Of a stretch of 48,105 bases of DNA, positions 8,127 through 15,258 are shown piece after piece. Under the pieces are notes generated by a model, which was given only the letters and a program-made list of their open reading frames with translations, made no database searches and was not told the origin of the DNA. Every line of letters starts with the position of its first letter. The stretch's first letter is position 1. Made by a program: the position numbers and the translations under genes. Source of the DNA: Bacteroidales bacterium. Lineage in GTDB: Bacteria; Bacteroidota; Bacteroidia; Bacteroidales; UBA932. The stretch is taken from the NCBI GenBank assembly GCA_017651225.1, contig JAGCDF010000015.1, forward strand, positions 1 to 48,105, written 5' to 3'.

Positions 8127-8878
8127 ATTCTTACGTTGATTCCTGCGGCGCGGAGCGCCTGTTTGAGTTGCGGGATGGGGATCTGGCCGTAGTGGAAGAT
8201 GCTGGCGGCGAGGGCGGCGTCGGCGCGCCCCTCGGTCAGCACGCGGCGGATGTCCTCGACGGAGCCGGCGCCGCCCGAGGCGATCACCGGAATCGTGAGC
8301 TCATCCGTCAGGCGGGCGTAGACGTCGTCGGCGTAGCCGGCGCAGGTGCCGTCGTGGTCCATCGAGGTGAAGAGGATCTCGCCGGCACCGCGCTCCTGCG
8401 CCTCGCGGGCCCAGGAGAAGAGCTCCACGTCGGTCAGGCGTTTGCCGCCATGCGTGGTGCAGGTCCAGCGGCCCTCGATGCACTTGGCGTCAATGGCCAC
8501 CACGACGAACTGGCTGCCGTATTTCGAGGCGATCCGGCTGATGAGCGTCGGGTCGGCGATGGCGGCGCTGTTGACGGAGATCTTGTCGGCGCCGGCGTCC
8601 AGCAGGCGTGCGGCGTCCTCGATGCTGCCGATGCCGCCGCCCACGGTGAAGGGAATGTCGATGCCCTGGGCGATGCGCTCCACGAGCGCGGCGAAGGTGC
8701 GCCGTCCCTCCTGGGTGGCGCTGATGTCGAGGTAGACCAGCTCGTCGGCGCCGTCCCGGGAGTATTTCACGCCCATGTCCACGGCGTCGCCGACTTCGCG
8801 GAGCCCCTCGAAGTTGATGCCTTTGACGACCTGGCCGTCCTTTACATCGAGGCAGGGGATGATGCGCTTTGCGACCAT
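8123..8878 (-). CDS. hisF: Imidazole glycerol phosphate synthase cyclase subunit
   Basis: A 251-residue TIM barrel that, with HisH, converts PRFAR plus ammonia to imidazole glycerol phosphate and AICAR. The start MVAKRIIPCLDVKDGQVVKG is the canonical HisF N-terminus including the catalytic Asp at position 11; the second catalytic Asp lies in AIDAKC. The phosphate-binding loops IPFTVGGGIG and IPVIASGGAGS are present. Because this N-terminus is so well conserved, the 37-base overlap with the 3' end of hisA is probably real and not a wrong start. The gene lies between hisA and hisIE. Confidence 0.96.
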   Translation of the reverse strand: MVAKRIIPCLDVKDGQVVKGINFEGLREVGDAVDMGVKYSRDGADELVYLDISATQEGRRTFAALVERIAQGIDIPFTVGGGIGSIEDAARLLDAGADKISVNSAAIADPTLISRIASKYGSQFVVVAIDAKCIEGRWTCTTHGGKRLTDVELFSWAREAQERGAGEILFTSMDHDGTCAGYADDVYARLTDELTIPVIASGGAGSVEDIRRVLTEGRADAALAASIFHYGQIPIPQLKQALRAAGINVRI

Positions 8879-9585
8879 GACTTGATATCTTCCAGACTGA
8901 TACGGTTCTCAAAAATCGCCTTGCCCACGATGACTTTGCGCAGGTGCAGGGCGTCCAGCGCGCGGATGTCGGCCATGCCGGAGATGCCGCCGCTCACGGT
9001 GAAACTGATCTCGGGGAAATCCCGCTGCAGGTGCACGTAGAGCGCGGAAGCGGGGCCCTGCAGCATGCCGTCGCGGGAGATCTCCGTGACGATGCATTCC
9101 TGCAGCCCGAAACCCTGGAAGCGCGACACGAGGTCCTCGATGCTCAGTGCGACGGAATCCTGCCAGCCGGACACGGCGATGCGTCCGTTGCGCACGTCGG
9201 CGCCCAGGATCATCTTCGCGCCGAACTTCTTGAGCCAGGTCTCGAGCAGGTCCGGACGCCGGGCGGCGACGCTGCCGATGATGGCGTGCGTGGCGCCGGC
9301 GTCGAAGGCGGCCTGCACCGACGCCTCGTCGGAGAGTCCGCCGCCCCATTCTATTTCGCAGGACACGGCCTTGGCGATGGCCTCCAGCGTGGCGAGGTTC
9401 TTCGGGGCGCCGGCCTTGGCGCCGTCCAGGTCCACGAGGTGGATGCGCCGGACGCCGCAGTCGGCGTAGCTGCGGGCCACGTCGGCCGGGGAGCCGTCGT
9501 ACACCTTCTTCTGATAATAATCACCCTGGGTCAGGCGCACGCAGCGCCCGTCAATGAGGTCGATGGCGGGAACGATCTGGATCAT
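8842..9585 (-). CDS. hisA: ProFAR isomerase
   Basis: A 247-residue TIM barrel that isomerises ProFAR to PRFAR, step 4 of histidine synthesis. It begins MIQIVPAIDLIDGRCVRLTQG with the catalytic Asp at 9 and the family RLTQGDY loop. The second catalytic Asp is expected in TEISRDGMLQGP. Half-barrel phosphate motifs IEWGGGLSD and FTVSGGISG are clear. Its start overlaps the hisH stop by 4 bases, while its 3' end runs 37 bases into hisF, extending with a Ser/Ala-rich tail (QSASSPASM). HisF and HisA share ancestry by duplication, and here they also share DNA. Confidence 0.96.
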   Translation of the reverse strand: MIQIVPAIDLIDGRCVRLTQGDYYQKKVYDGSPADVARSYADCGVRRIHLVDLDGAKAGAPKNLATLEAIAKAVSCEIEWGGGLSDEASVQAAFDAGATHAIIGSVAARRPDLLETWLKKFGAKMILGADVRNGRIAVSGWQDSVALSIEDLVSRFQGFGLQECIVTEISRDGMLQGPASALYVHLQRDFPEISFTVSGGISGMADIRALDALHLRKVIVGKAIFENRISLEDIKSWSQSASSPASM

Positions 9586-10169
9586 AAGGCGAGGAAATTC
9601 TGGAGAATGGCCGCTCCGACGGAGCCGCTCTTCTCGGGGTGGAACTGGGTACCGTAGAAATTCTCATATTTCAGCGCTGCGCTGAAAAGCTGCTCCCCGT
9701 GGCGGCAGGTCGCGATGGTGTCGGGACACAGGCCGGGGAAGTAGGAGTGGACGAAATAGACGAAGCTGCCGCCGTCCAGGCCCTTGAACAGCTTGCTGTC
9801 CAGGTTGCCGATGGCGTTCCAGCCCATGTGGGGAACCTTGGCGTCCGGGGCCTCGGTGAAGCGGCGCACGTGGGCGTCGAAGATGCCCAGGCACTGCGTG
9901 GGGCCTTCCTCGGAGTCGCGGCACATCAGCTGCATGCCCACGCAGATGCCCAGCACGGGGCGGCGCAGGCTCTTGACGAGGCCGCACAGACCGCGGGCCT
10001 CCAGGCTCGCCATGGCCTCGGCGGCGTTACCCACGCCGGGGAGGATGACCTTGTCGGCCGCGAGGATGCGGGCGGGATCCGCGGTGAGTTCATATTCCGC
10101 GCCCAGACGCTGCAGGGCGTTGCCGACCGAACGGATGTTGCCGGCGTCGTAGTCGATGATCGCGATCAT
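9582..10169 (-). CDS. hisH: Imidazole glycerol phosphate synthase glutaminase subunit
   Basis: A 195-residue class I glutamine amidotransferase that feeds ammonia to HisF. The start is set at MIAIIDYDAGNIRSVGNAL, the usual HisH N-terminus; the frame stays open further upstream, but that stretch lies inside hisB in another frame and is not HisH-like. The catalytic triad is visible: Cys in GICVGMQLM, and His and Glu in GTQFHPEKSG. The ATG overlaps the hisB stop (ATGA), and its own stop overlaps the hisA start by 4 bases, indicating tight translational coupling along the operon. Confidence 0.96.
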   Translation of the reverse strand: MIAIIDYDAGNIRSVGNALQRLGAEYELTADPARILAADKVILPGVGNAAEAMASLEARGLCGLVKSLRRPVLGICVGMQLMCRDSEEGPTQCLGIFDAHVRRFTEAPDAKVPHMGWNAIGNLDSKLFKGLDGGSFVYFVHSYFPGLCPDTIATCRHGEQLFSAALKYENFYGTQFHPEKSGSVGAAILQNFLAL

Positions 10170-11224
10170 AGCAGTCCTTTGCTGGAAGGTAGGTCGTAAC
10201 TGAAAACATCGCGCCGCACCGCCTGCTTGAGCGAGCGGGCGAAGGCTTTGAAGATGCCTTCGGCGAGGTGGTGGTTGTTCTCGCCGCGCGCCTGCACGTA
10301 CAGGTTGGCGCGCATGGCGTCGGAGAGCGATTTGAAGAAATGCTTGAACATTTCCGTGGGCACGTCGCCCACGTACTCGCGGGTGAACTGCACGTCCCAG
10401 ACAAGCTCGCTGCGGCCGCCGAAGTCGAGCAGCACGATGGCGCGGCTCTCGTCCATCGGCAGGGCGAAGCCGTAGCGGTCGATGCCGCGCTTGTCGCCGA
10501 GGGCCTGGCGCAGCGCCACGCCGAGGGCGATGCCGACGTCTTCGATGGTGTGGTGCTCGTCGACCTCCAGGTCGCCTTTGCACTTGATTTCCAGGGCGAT
10601 GCCGCCGTGGTGGATGAGCTGCGTGAGCATGTGGTCGAAGAACTTCAGGCCGGTGTCGACGCCCGACGCGCCCTTGCCGTCCAGGTCCACGCGCACGTAG
10701 ATGTCCGTCTCGCCGGTCTTGCGGGCGACGGTCGCGCTGCGCGCGCTGCTGCGGATGGTCTCGGCGATCTCCGCCCAGCTCTTCTCGCCGACCAGCAGCG
10801 CCTGCGCGCCGAGGTTCTCCGCCAGCTGGCGGTCCGTCTCCCGGTCGCCGACGACCCAGCTGGCCGCGAGGTCGTAGGAGCCGTCGAGGTACTTGCCGAA
10901 CATCCCCGTGCCGGGCTTGCGGTTAGGGGACTTGTCGGCCGGGAAGGACGGGTCGATGAGGATGTCGTCGAAGACCACGCCTTCGCCTTCCATCGTGCGC
11001 TGCAGCAGGTTCTGGGCGGGCCAGAAGGTCTCCTCCGGGAAGGCGGGCGTGCCGAGACCGTCCTGGTTGGAGGCCATGACGAGCTCGTAGCCCAGGCCCG
11101 TGAGGGCTTTCAGGCCGCTGATGGCGCCGGGCACGAAGACGACCTTGTCCAGGGCATCGATCTGCTCGTCTGCGGGTTCGCACAGCAGGGTGCCGTCCCT
11201 ATCGATGAATATCGCCTTTTTCAT
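10166..11224 (-). CDS. hisB: Bifunctional histidinol-phosphatase / imidazoleglycerol-phosphate dehydratase
   Basis: A 352-residue fusion. Residues 1-165 are a HAD phosphatase with FIDRDGTL (nucleophile Asp), MASNQDGLGT and WVVGDRETD. Residues 170-352 are the IGP dehydratase with the manganese-binding FFDHMLTQLIHHGG, DEHHTIEDVGIALG and NNHHLAEGIFKAFARS. In the enterobacterial enzyme a Cys/His cluster in the phosphatase half binds zinc; here the matching stretch reads LIDPSFPADKSPNRKP, with all four ligands replaced. From memory this also holds in other Bacteroidetes HisB proteins, so it is probably a lineage trait. The start overlaps the hisC stop region by 26 bases. Confidence 0.95.
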   Translation of the reverse strand: MKKAIFIDRDGTLLCEPADEQIDALDKVVFVPGAISGLKALTGLGYELVMASNQDGLGTPAFPEETFWPAQNLLQRTMEGEGVVFDDILIDPSFPADKSPNRKPGTGMFGKYLDGSYDLAASWVVGDRETDRQLAENLGAQALLVGEKSWAEIAETIRSSARSATVARKTGETDIYVRVDLDGKGASGVDTGLKFFDHMLTQLIHHGGIALEIKCKGDLEVDEHHTIEDVGIALGVALRQALGDKRGIDRYGFALPMDESRAIVLLDFGGRSELVWDVQFTREYVGDVPTEMFKHFFKSLSDAMRANLYVQARGENNHHLAEGIFKAFARSLKQAVRRDVFSYDLPSSKGLL

Positions 11225-12251
11225 ATGCTTGCAGGGATTCTAACAGTTTATCGTTCTCGGACTTGAGTCCGATGGTGATGCGCAGGCAGCCCGCGCAGCC
11301 ACGGACGCGGTTGCGGTTGCGCACGATGATGCCGTCGGCGATCAGGTGCGCGTAGAGCGCGTCCGCGTCGTCCACCTGCACCAGCAGGAAGTTCGCGTCG
11401 CTCGGGTAGACGCGGCGCACGAAGCCGAAGGCGGGGAGCGTCGCGGCGATGCGCCGGCGCTGGGCCACGATCTCGGCCACCTGGCCGTCGACGGACTTGT
11501 CCAGCGCCGCGGAGACGAGCTCCTGGGTGGACTGGTTGATGTTGTACGGGTACTTGACCATCGACATCAGCGCGATGATGTACGGGCTGGCGAAGGCCAT
11601 GCCGAGGCGCAGTCCCGCGAGGCCGTAGGCCTTGGAGAGCGTCTGGAAGATGACCAGGTTGGGGAATTCCGCCAGGCGTCCGCGCAGGCTGCCCTGCGCG
11701 CTGAAGTCGGCGTAGGCCTCGTCCAGCACCACGATGCCCGGGAACTGGCGGATCAGCGCCTCCAGCTCCGCGGCCGGGAACGCGTTGCCCGACGGGTTGT
11801 TGGGGCTGCACAGGAAGAGCAGCTTGGTGTGCGCGTCGGCCGCGGCGAGCAGTTCTTTCGCGGGGAGGGCGAAGTCCGGCCCGAGCGGCACACGGCGCAT
11901 CTCGATGTCGTTGATGTCGGCGGCGACGTTGTACATGCCGTAGCTGGGGTCGATGGCGACGGCGTTGTCCACGCCCGGCGCACAGAAGATGCGGAACATC
12001 AGGTCGATGGCCTCATCGCTGCCGTTGCCGAGGAAGATGCTCTCCGCCGGCACGCCCTTGATGGCCGCCAGTTTGGCCTTGAGCGCCTTCTGGCGCGGAT
12101 CCGGATAGCGGTTCCAGCCGGTGGGGTAGGGGCTCTCGTTGGCGTCGAGGAAGATGCCGAGCGAGCCCTGGTATTCGTCGCGGGCCGTGCTGTAGGGGCA
12201 GAGGGCGCGTATGTTGGGGCGCACGAGCGCTTCGATATCCTGGCTATTCAT
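11199..12251 (-). CDS. hisC: Histidinol-phosphate aminotransferase
   Basis: A 350-residue fold-type I PLP enzyme that transaminates imidazole-acetol phosphate with glutamate. Family landmarks include FLDANESPYPTGWNRYPDP, FLGNGSDEAIDL, CSPNNPSGNAF, VVLDEAYADF, the PLP lysine in QTLSKAYGLAGLRLG and the C-terminal VRGCAGCLRITIG phosphate-binding Arg. The length is typical. Its start overlaps the hisD stop by 8 bases and its end runs 26 bases into hisB. The position between hisD and hisB supports histidine synthesis over the related aromatic aminotransferases. Confidence 0.95.
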   Translation of the reverse strand: MNSQDIEALVRPNIRALCPYSTARDEYQGSLGIFLDANESPYPTGWNRYPDPRQKALKAKLAAIKGVPAESIFLGNGSDEAIDLMFRIFCAPGVDNAVAIDPSYGMYNVAADINDIEMRRVPLGPDFALPAKELLAAADAHTKLLFLCSPNNPSGNAFPAAELEALIRQFPGIVVLDEAYADFSAQGSLRGRLAEFPNLVIFQTLSKAYGLAGLRLGMAFASPYIIALMSMVKYPYNINQSTQELVSAALDKSVDGQVAEIVAQRRRIAATLPAFGFVRRVYPSDANFLLVQVDDADALYAHLIADGIIVRNRNRVRGCAGCLRITIGLKSENDKLLESLQAYEKGDIHR

Positions 12252-13527
12252 TTTGCAGGCGGATTTTGACGGCGTTGGCGTGGGCCTGCAGGCCCTCCGC
12301 TTCCGCCATGGTGACGATGGTGGCCGACAGGCCGCGCAGGCCTTCCGGCGTGAGCTCCTGCAGGGTCATCTTGCGGTAGAAACTGTCCAGGTTGACCCCG
12401 CTGAAGGAGCGGGCCCAGCCGCAGGTGGGCAGGGTGTGGTTGGTGCCGGAGGCGTAGTCGCCCGCGCTTTCCGGGGTCCATGCGCCGACGAACACGCTGC
12501 CGGCGGCCGTGACGCGCTCGGCGAAGCCCCAGGCGTCAGCGACGGACAGGATGAGGTGCTCGGGGGCGTAGGCGTTCGCGAAGGCGATGCGGTCCTCCTG
12601 CTCGGAGAACACGACGCAGCGGCTCTTCTCGAGCGCCTGGCGCACGAAGTCGGCGCGGGGCAGTTCGCGGGTCTGCCGCTCCACCTCCGCGCGGACGGCT
12701 TCCGCGGTCGCGGCGTCGGGGCAGACCAGCATCACCTGGCTGTCCACGCCGTGCTCGGCCTGCGAGAGCAGGTCCGCGGCGGCGAAAGAGGCCGGCGAGC
12801 TGCCGTCGGTGACGACCATCACCTCGGACGGTCCGGCGGGCATGTCGATGGCCACGGTGCCGGCCGACAGGAGCTGCTTGGCCGTGGTGACGTACTGGTT
12901 GCCGGGGCCGAAGATCTTGTCGACCTTCGGGACGGTCTGCGTGCCGTAGGCCATGGCGGCCACGGCCTGGGCGCCGCCCAGCTTGAAGATGCGTTGCACG
13001 CCGCAGTAGGCGGCCGTGTAGAGGACTTCCGCGTTGACCTTGCCGTCCTTGCCGGACGGGGTGCAGAGCACCACCTCGGGGCACTGGGCGATCTTCGCCG
13101 GCACGGCGAGCATCAGCACGGTGGAGAAGAGGGGCGCGGTGCCGCCCGGGATGTAGAGACCTACGCGCTCGATGGGCACGGGGCGCTGGATGCAGCGCAC
13201 GCCGGGGGCCGTCTCGACGCTGACTTCGCGCGGGCGCTGCGCTTCGTGGAAGGCGCGGATGTTCGCCTCCGCCTGCGCCACGGCGCGCTTGACGGCGCCG
13301 CTCACGCGCACCTCCGCCTCGAGGATCTCCTCGGGGCTCACTTCGATCGCGCCCAGCGGGCGGCCGTCGATCTCTTCCGACAGGGCCCGGAGCGCATCGT
13401 CACCCTGCTCGCGCACGCGCTGCAGGATGGCTTCCACCCGGGCGCGGACCGTCGGATTGGCGGCCGAAGGACGGGCGCAGAGCGCCTCCCATTGATCCCG
13501 GGACGGGTTGATATAGGTCTCCAGCAT
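12244..13527 (-). CDS. hisD: Histidinol dehydrogenase
   Basis: A 427-residue zinc enzyme for the last two oxidations, from histidinol to histidine. Visible motifs are VGLYIPGGTAPLFSTVLM, the NAD-site KLGGAQAVAAMAYGT, KIFGPGNQYVTTAKQ, MPAGPSEVMVV, the zinc-binding AEHGVDSQV, APEHLIL and the catalytic GDYASGTNHTLPT. It sits 3 bases after hisG in the order G-D-C-B typical of his operons. The length matches the family and no key residue is missing as far as can be read. Confidence 0.96.
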   Translation of the reverse strand: MLETYINPSRDQWEALCARPSAANPTVRARVEAILQRVREQGDDALRALSEEIDGRPLGAIEVSPEEILEAEVRVSGAVKRAVAQAEANIRAFHEAQRPREVSVETAPGVRCIQRPVPIERVGLYIPGGTAPLFSTVLMLAVPAKIAQCPEVVLCTPSGKDGKVNAEVLYTAAYCGVQRIFKLGGAQAVAAMAYGTQTVPKVDKIFGPGNQYVTTAKQLLSAGTVAIDMPAGPSEVMVVTDGSSPASFAAADLLSQAEHGVDSQVMLVCPDAATAEAVRAEVERQTRELPRADFVRQALEKSRCVVFSEQEDRIAFANAYAPEHLILSVADAWGFAERVTAAGSVFVGAWTPESAGDYASGTNHTLPTCGWARSFSGVNLDSFYRKMTLQELTPEGLRGLSATIVTMAEAEGLQAHANAVKIRLQNE

Positions 13528-13530
13528 GGT

Positions 13531-14382
13531 TTACGGAATAAGCTTGTCGATATTCAGGACCAGGATGCCCTCGGCGCCGATGGCCTTGAGCTGCTTGATC
13601 TTGTCCCAGAGGTCGTCCTCGTCCACCACGGAGTGCATGGAGCACCAGCCCTCGGCGGCGAGCGGCATCACGGTCGGGCTGCGCATGGCGGGCAGGATGC
13701 GCGTCGCTTCCTCGACGGAGGCCTGCGGGAGGTTCATCAGGATGTATTTCTTGCGGCGGCTGACCATGGCGGAGTCGATGCGGAAGAGCATCTCGTCCAG
13801 GATTTCCTGCTGGTCGGGCGTCAGGTCTCCGCTGGAGATGAGCACCGCTTCGGACCAGAACACCTTCTCGACTTCCACCAGGCCGTTGGACACGAGCGTG
13901 CCGCCGGAGGAGACGATGTCGAAGATGGCGTCGGCGATGTCGGCGGCGGGGGCGATTTCCACGGAACCCGTGATCACTTCGATCCGGGCCTCGATGCCCT
14001 GCTCGTCCAGCCATTTCTTCAGGATGCGGGGGTAGGAGGTCGCGATGCGCTTGCCCGCGAACCACTTCGGTCCGGTATAGTCCACGGTCTTGGGCACGGC
14101 CAGCGAGATGCGGCAGGCGCCGAAACCGAGTTTCTTGACGATCTGCACCGGGAGACCGTGCTCCTCAACCTCGTTGAGGCCGACGATGCCGAGCGCGGCG
14201 GTGCCGCTGGAGACGACCCCGGGGATGTCGTCATCGCGCATATAAAGGAGTTCCAGGGGGAAATTGGGAGCCTGGGACAGGAATTTCCGGCGAGAATCGT
14301 CAATGTCGATCCCGATCTCGCGCAGCAGGGCGGTACTGTCTTCGTTCAACCGGCCCTTGGATTGGATGGCTAATCTTATCAT
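13531..14382 (-). CDS. hisG: ATP phosphoribosyltransferase, long form
   Basis: The 283-residue committed-step enzyme, joining ATP to PRPP. The start MIRLAIQSKGRLNE is typical. The catalytic part covers about 1-215, with the PRPP-binding stretch VEIAPAADIADAIFDIVSSGGTL. The C-terminal ACT-like domain (about 215-283) of the long, hexameric form is present, so it should be feedback-inhibited by histidine and should not need HisZ; no hisZ is seen nearby. It is the first enzyme gene after the leader peptide and attenuator, separated from the terminator by about 58 bases. Confidence 0.95.
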   Translation of the reverse strand: MIRLAIQSKGRLNEDSTALLREIGIDIDDSRRKFLSQAPNFPLELLYMRDDDIPGVVSSGTAALGIVGLNEVEEHGLPVQIVKKLGFGACRISLAVPKTVDYTGPKWFAGKRIATSYPRILKKWLDEQGIEARIEVITGSVEIAPAADIADAIFDIVSSGGTLVSNGLVEVEKVFWSEAVLISSGDLTPDQQEILDEMLFRIDSAMVSRRKKYILMNLPQASVEEATRILPAMRSPTVMPLAAEGWCSMHSVVDEDDLWDKIKQLKAIGAEGILVLNIDKLIP

Positions 14383-14410
14383 TTTTTCTACTAACTTTTC
14401 ATCTCACATA

Positions 14411-14436
14411 GTCATTCCGGGCTTGACCCGGAATCT
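14411..14436 (+). repeat. REP-like hairpin repeat, copy 1 (GTCAT...ATCT flanks)
   Basis: A 26-base hairpin with flanks GTCAT and ATCT, a GC-rich stem and the 5-base loop CTTGA. It lies between the his attenuator terminator and hisG, so it would be transcribed in the hisG leader. Two relatives with compensatory stem changes lie at 23070-23098 and 23237-23262. Function unknown; may be a dispersed palindromic element. Confidence 0.65.
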
Positions 14437-14439
14437 ATG

Positions 14440-14470
14440 AAAAAAGGCTTACCGATATTCCGGCAAGCCT
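14440..14470 (-). terminator. his attenuator terminator hairpin
   Basis: On the minus strand AGGCTTGCCG and CGGTAAGCCT form a 10-bp stem (one G-U pair) around the loop GAATAT, followed by six U residues at 14445-14440. This is a textbook intrinsic terminator placed between the His-codon leader peptide and hisG. Confidence 0.9.
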
Positions 14471-14526
14471 CTCTCAACGCAACACGCACGCACACGACGA
14501 CCTACCGGATCCTCAGATTCGGTGGT
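14460..14526 (-). promoter_or_regulatory. his attenuator alternative helices (pause and antiterminator)
   Basis: Segment 14508-14499 (CCGGTAGGTC on the minus strand) can pair over ten contiguous positions, three of them wobbles, with 14469-14460 (GGCTTGCCGG), which is the 5' arm of the terminator. The same segment can also pair with the His-codon stretch ACCACC at 14526-14521, with one bulge. The segment begins 4 nt after the leader stop codon. A ribosome stalled on His codons would free it to form the antiterminator; a ribosome at the stop codon would cover it and allow termination. Pairing is seen; regulation is inferred from classical his attenuation. Confidence 0.82.
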
Positions 14527-14554
14527 GATGGTGATATGCGCGCAGTTGTGTCAT
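14513..14554 (-). CDS. hisL: Histidine operon leader peptide with four consecutive His codons
   Basis: A 13-residue reading frame MTQLRAYHHHHRI ending in TGA. Codons 8-11 are CAC-CAT-CAC-CAC. It lies upstream of hisG, downstream of a consensus promoter, and before an antiterminator and terminator pair, just as in the enterobacterial his leader, whose peptide also begins Met-Thr and carries seven His. Scarcity of charged His-tRNA would stall the ribosome here and let transcription reach hisG. It is too short for normal gene finders. The ATG is about 8 nt after the promoter -7 box, so the message has almost no 5' leader. Confidence 0.9.
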   Translation of the reverse strand: MTQLRAYHHHHRI

Positions 14555-14562
14555 ACGTTCTG

Positions 14563-14593
14563 CAAATATAGGGTTTATTTCCGGAAATTCAAA
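14563..14593 (-). promoter_or_regulatory. his operon promoter
   Basis: Minus-strand TTTG at 14593-14590 and TATATTTG at 14570-14563 are separated by 19 nt, fitting the Bacteroidetes -33/-7 consensus. The -33 box lies within the last codons of clpP. The start of transcription is expected within a few bases of the hisL ATG. Confidence 0.8.
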
Positions 14594-15246
14594 ATCTTGT
14601 CAATCATACCGTACTGGAGGGCTTCTTCGGCGTTCATCCAGTAGTCGCGGTCGGCGTCGGCGAAGACTTTGTCGTAGGACTGGCCGCTGTGCTGGGCGAT
14701 GATGGAGATGAGCTCCTTGCGGGTCTTTTCAATCTCTTTGGCGGCGATCAGGATGTCGGAGGCCTGGCCTTCCGCGCCGCCGAGCGGCTGGTGAATCAGC
14801 ACGCGCGAGTGGGGCAGGGCGGATCGCTTGCCGGGGGTGCCGGCGCAGAGCAGCACGGAGCCCATCGAAGCGGCCATGCCGGTGCAGATGGTGGCCACGT
14901 CGGGCTGGACCAGCTGCATGGTGTCGTAGATGGCGAGTCCGCTGGAGACGCTTCCTCCCGGCGTATTGATATACAGGGAGATATCTTTATTCGGATCGGT
15001 GGAGGAGAGGAAGAGCAGCTGGGCCATGATGATGTTGGCGACGTCGTCGTTGATGGCCACGCCGAGGAAGATGATGCGGTCCATCATCAGGCGGCTGAAA
15101 ACATCCATTGAGGCTACGTTCAGGGGACGCTCCTCGATGATGGTGGGGTTGATGTAGGCGTCCAGGGCGGAACGATAGTCCTGCAGGGTCATGGAGTTGA
15201 CACCGCGGCCGAGGGTGGCATACTTTTCAAATTCGCTCTTTTGCAT
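14575..15246 (-). CDS. clpP: ATP-dependent Clp protease proteolytic subunit
   Basis: A 223-residue serine protease that forms the degradation chamber served by AAA+ unfoldases. The triad is visible: Ser in GMAASMGSVLL, His in RVLIHQPLGG and Asp in DADRDYWM. The oxyanion-type NTPGGSVSSGLAIYDTM is intact. The extra N-terminus of about 25 residues, compared with mature ClpP, is usual. Bacteroidetes commonly place clpP between tig and clpX; here neither is adjacent. The gene instead begins 12 bases after the kinase-AAA+ gene and is followed by the his promoter, which overlaps its end. It could be the housekeeping ClpP or a second copy; one window cannot tell. Confidence 0.95.
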   Translation of the reverse strand: MQKSEFEKYATLGRGVNSMTLQDYRSALDAYINPTIIEERPLNVASMDVFSRLMMDRIIFLGVAINDDVANIIMAQLLFLSSTDPNKDISLYINTPGGSVSSGLAIYDTMQLVQPDVATICTGMAASMGSVLLCAGTPGKRSALPHSRVLIHQPLGGAEGQASDILIAAKEIEKTRKELISIIAQHSGQSYDKVFADADRDYWMNAEEALQYGMIDKILNFRK

Positions 15247-15258
15247 ATTCGTGGGCTA

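Noticed and set aside
10170-10583. N-terminal extension of the hisH frame
   Set aside because: Arg/Pro-rich translation inside hisB; the canonical HisH N-terminus begins at 10169.
12211-14373. A 720-codon open frame opposite hisD and hisG
   Set aside because: Antisense shadow with no recognisable domain; hisD and hisG motifs are complete on the other strand.
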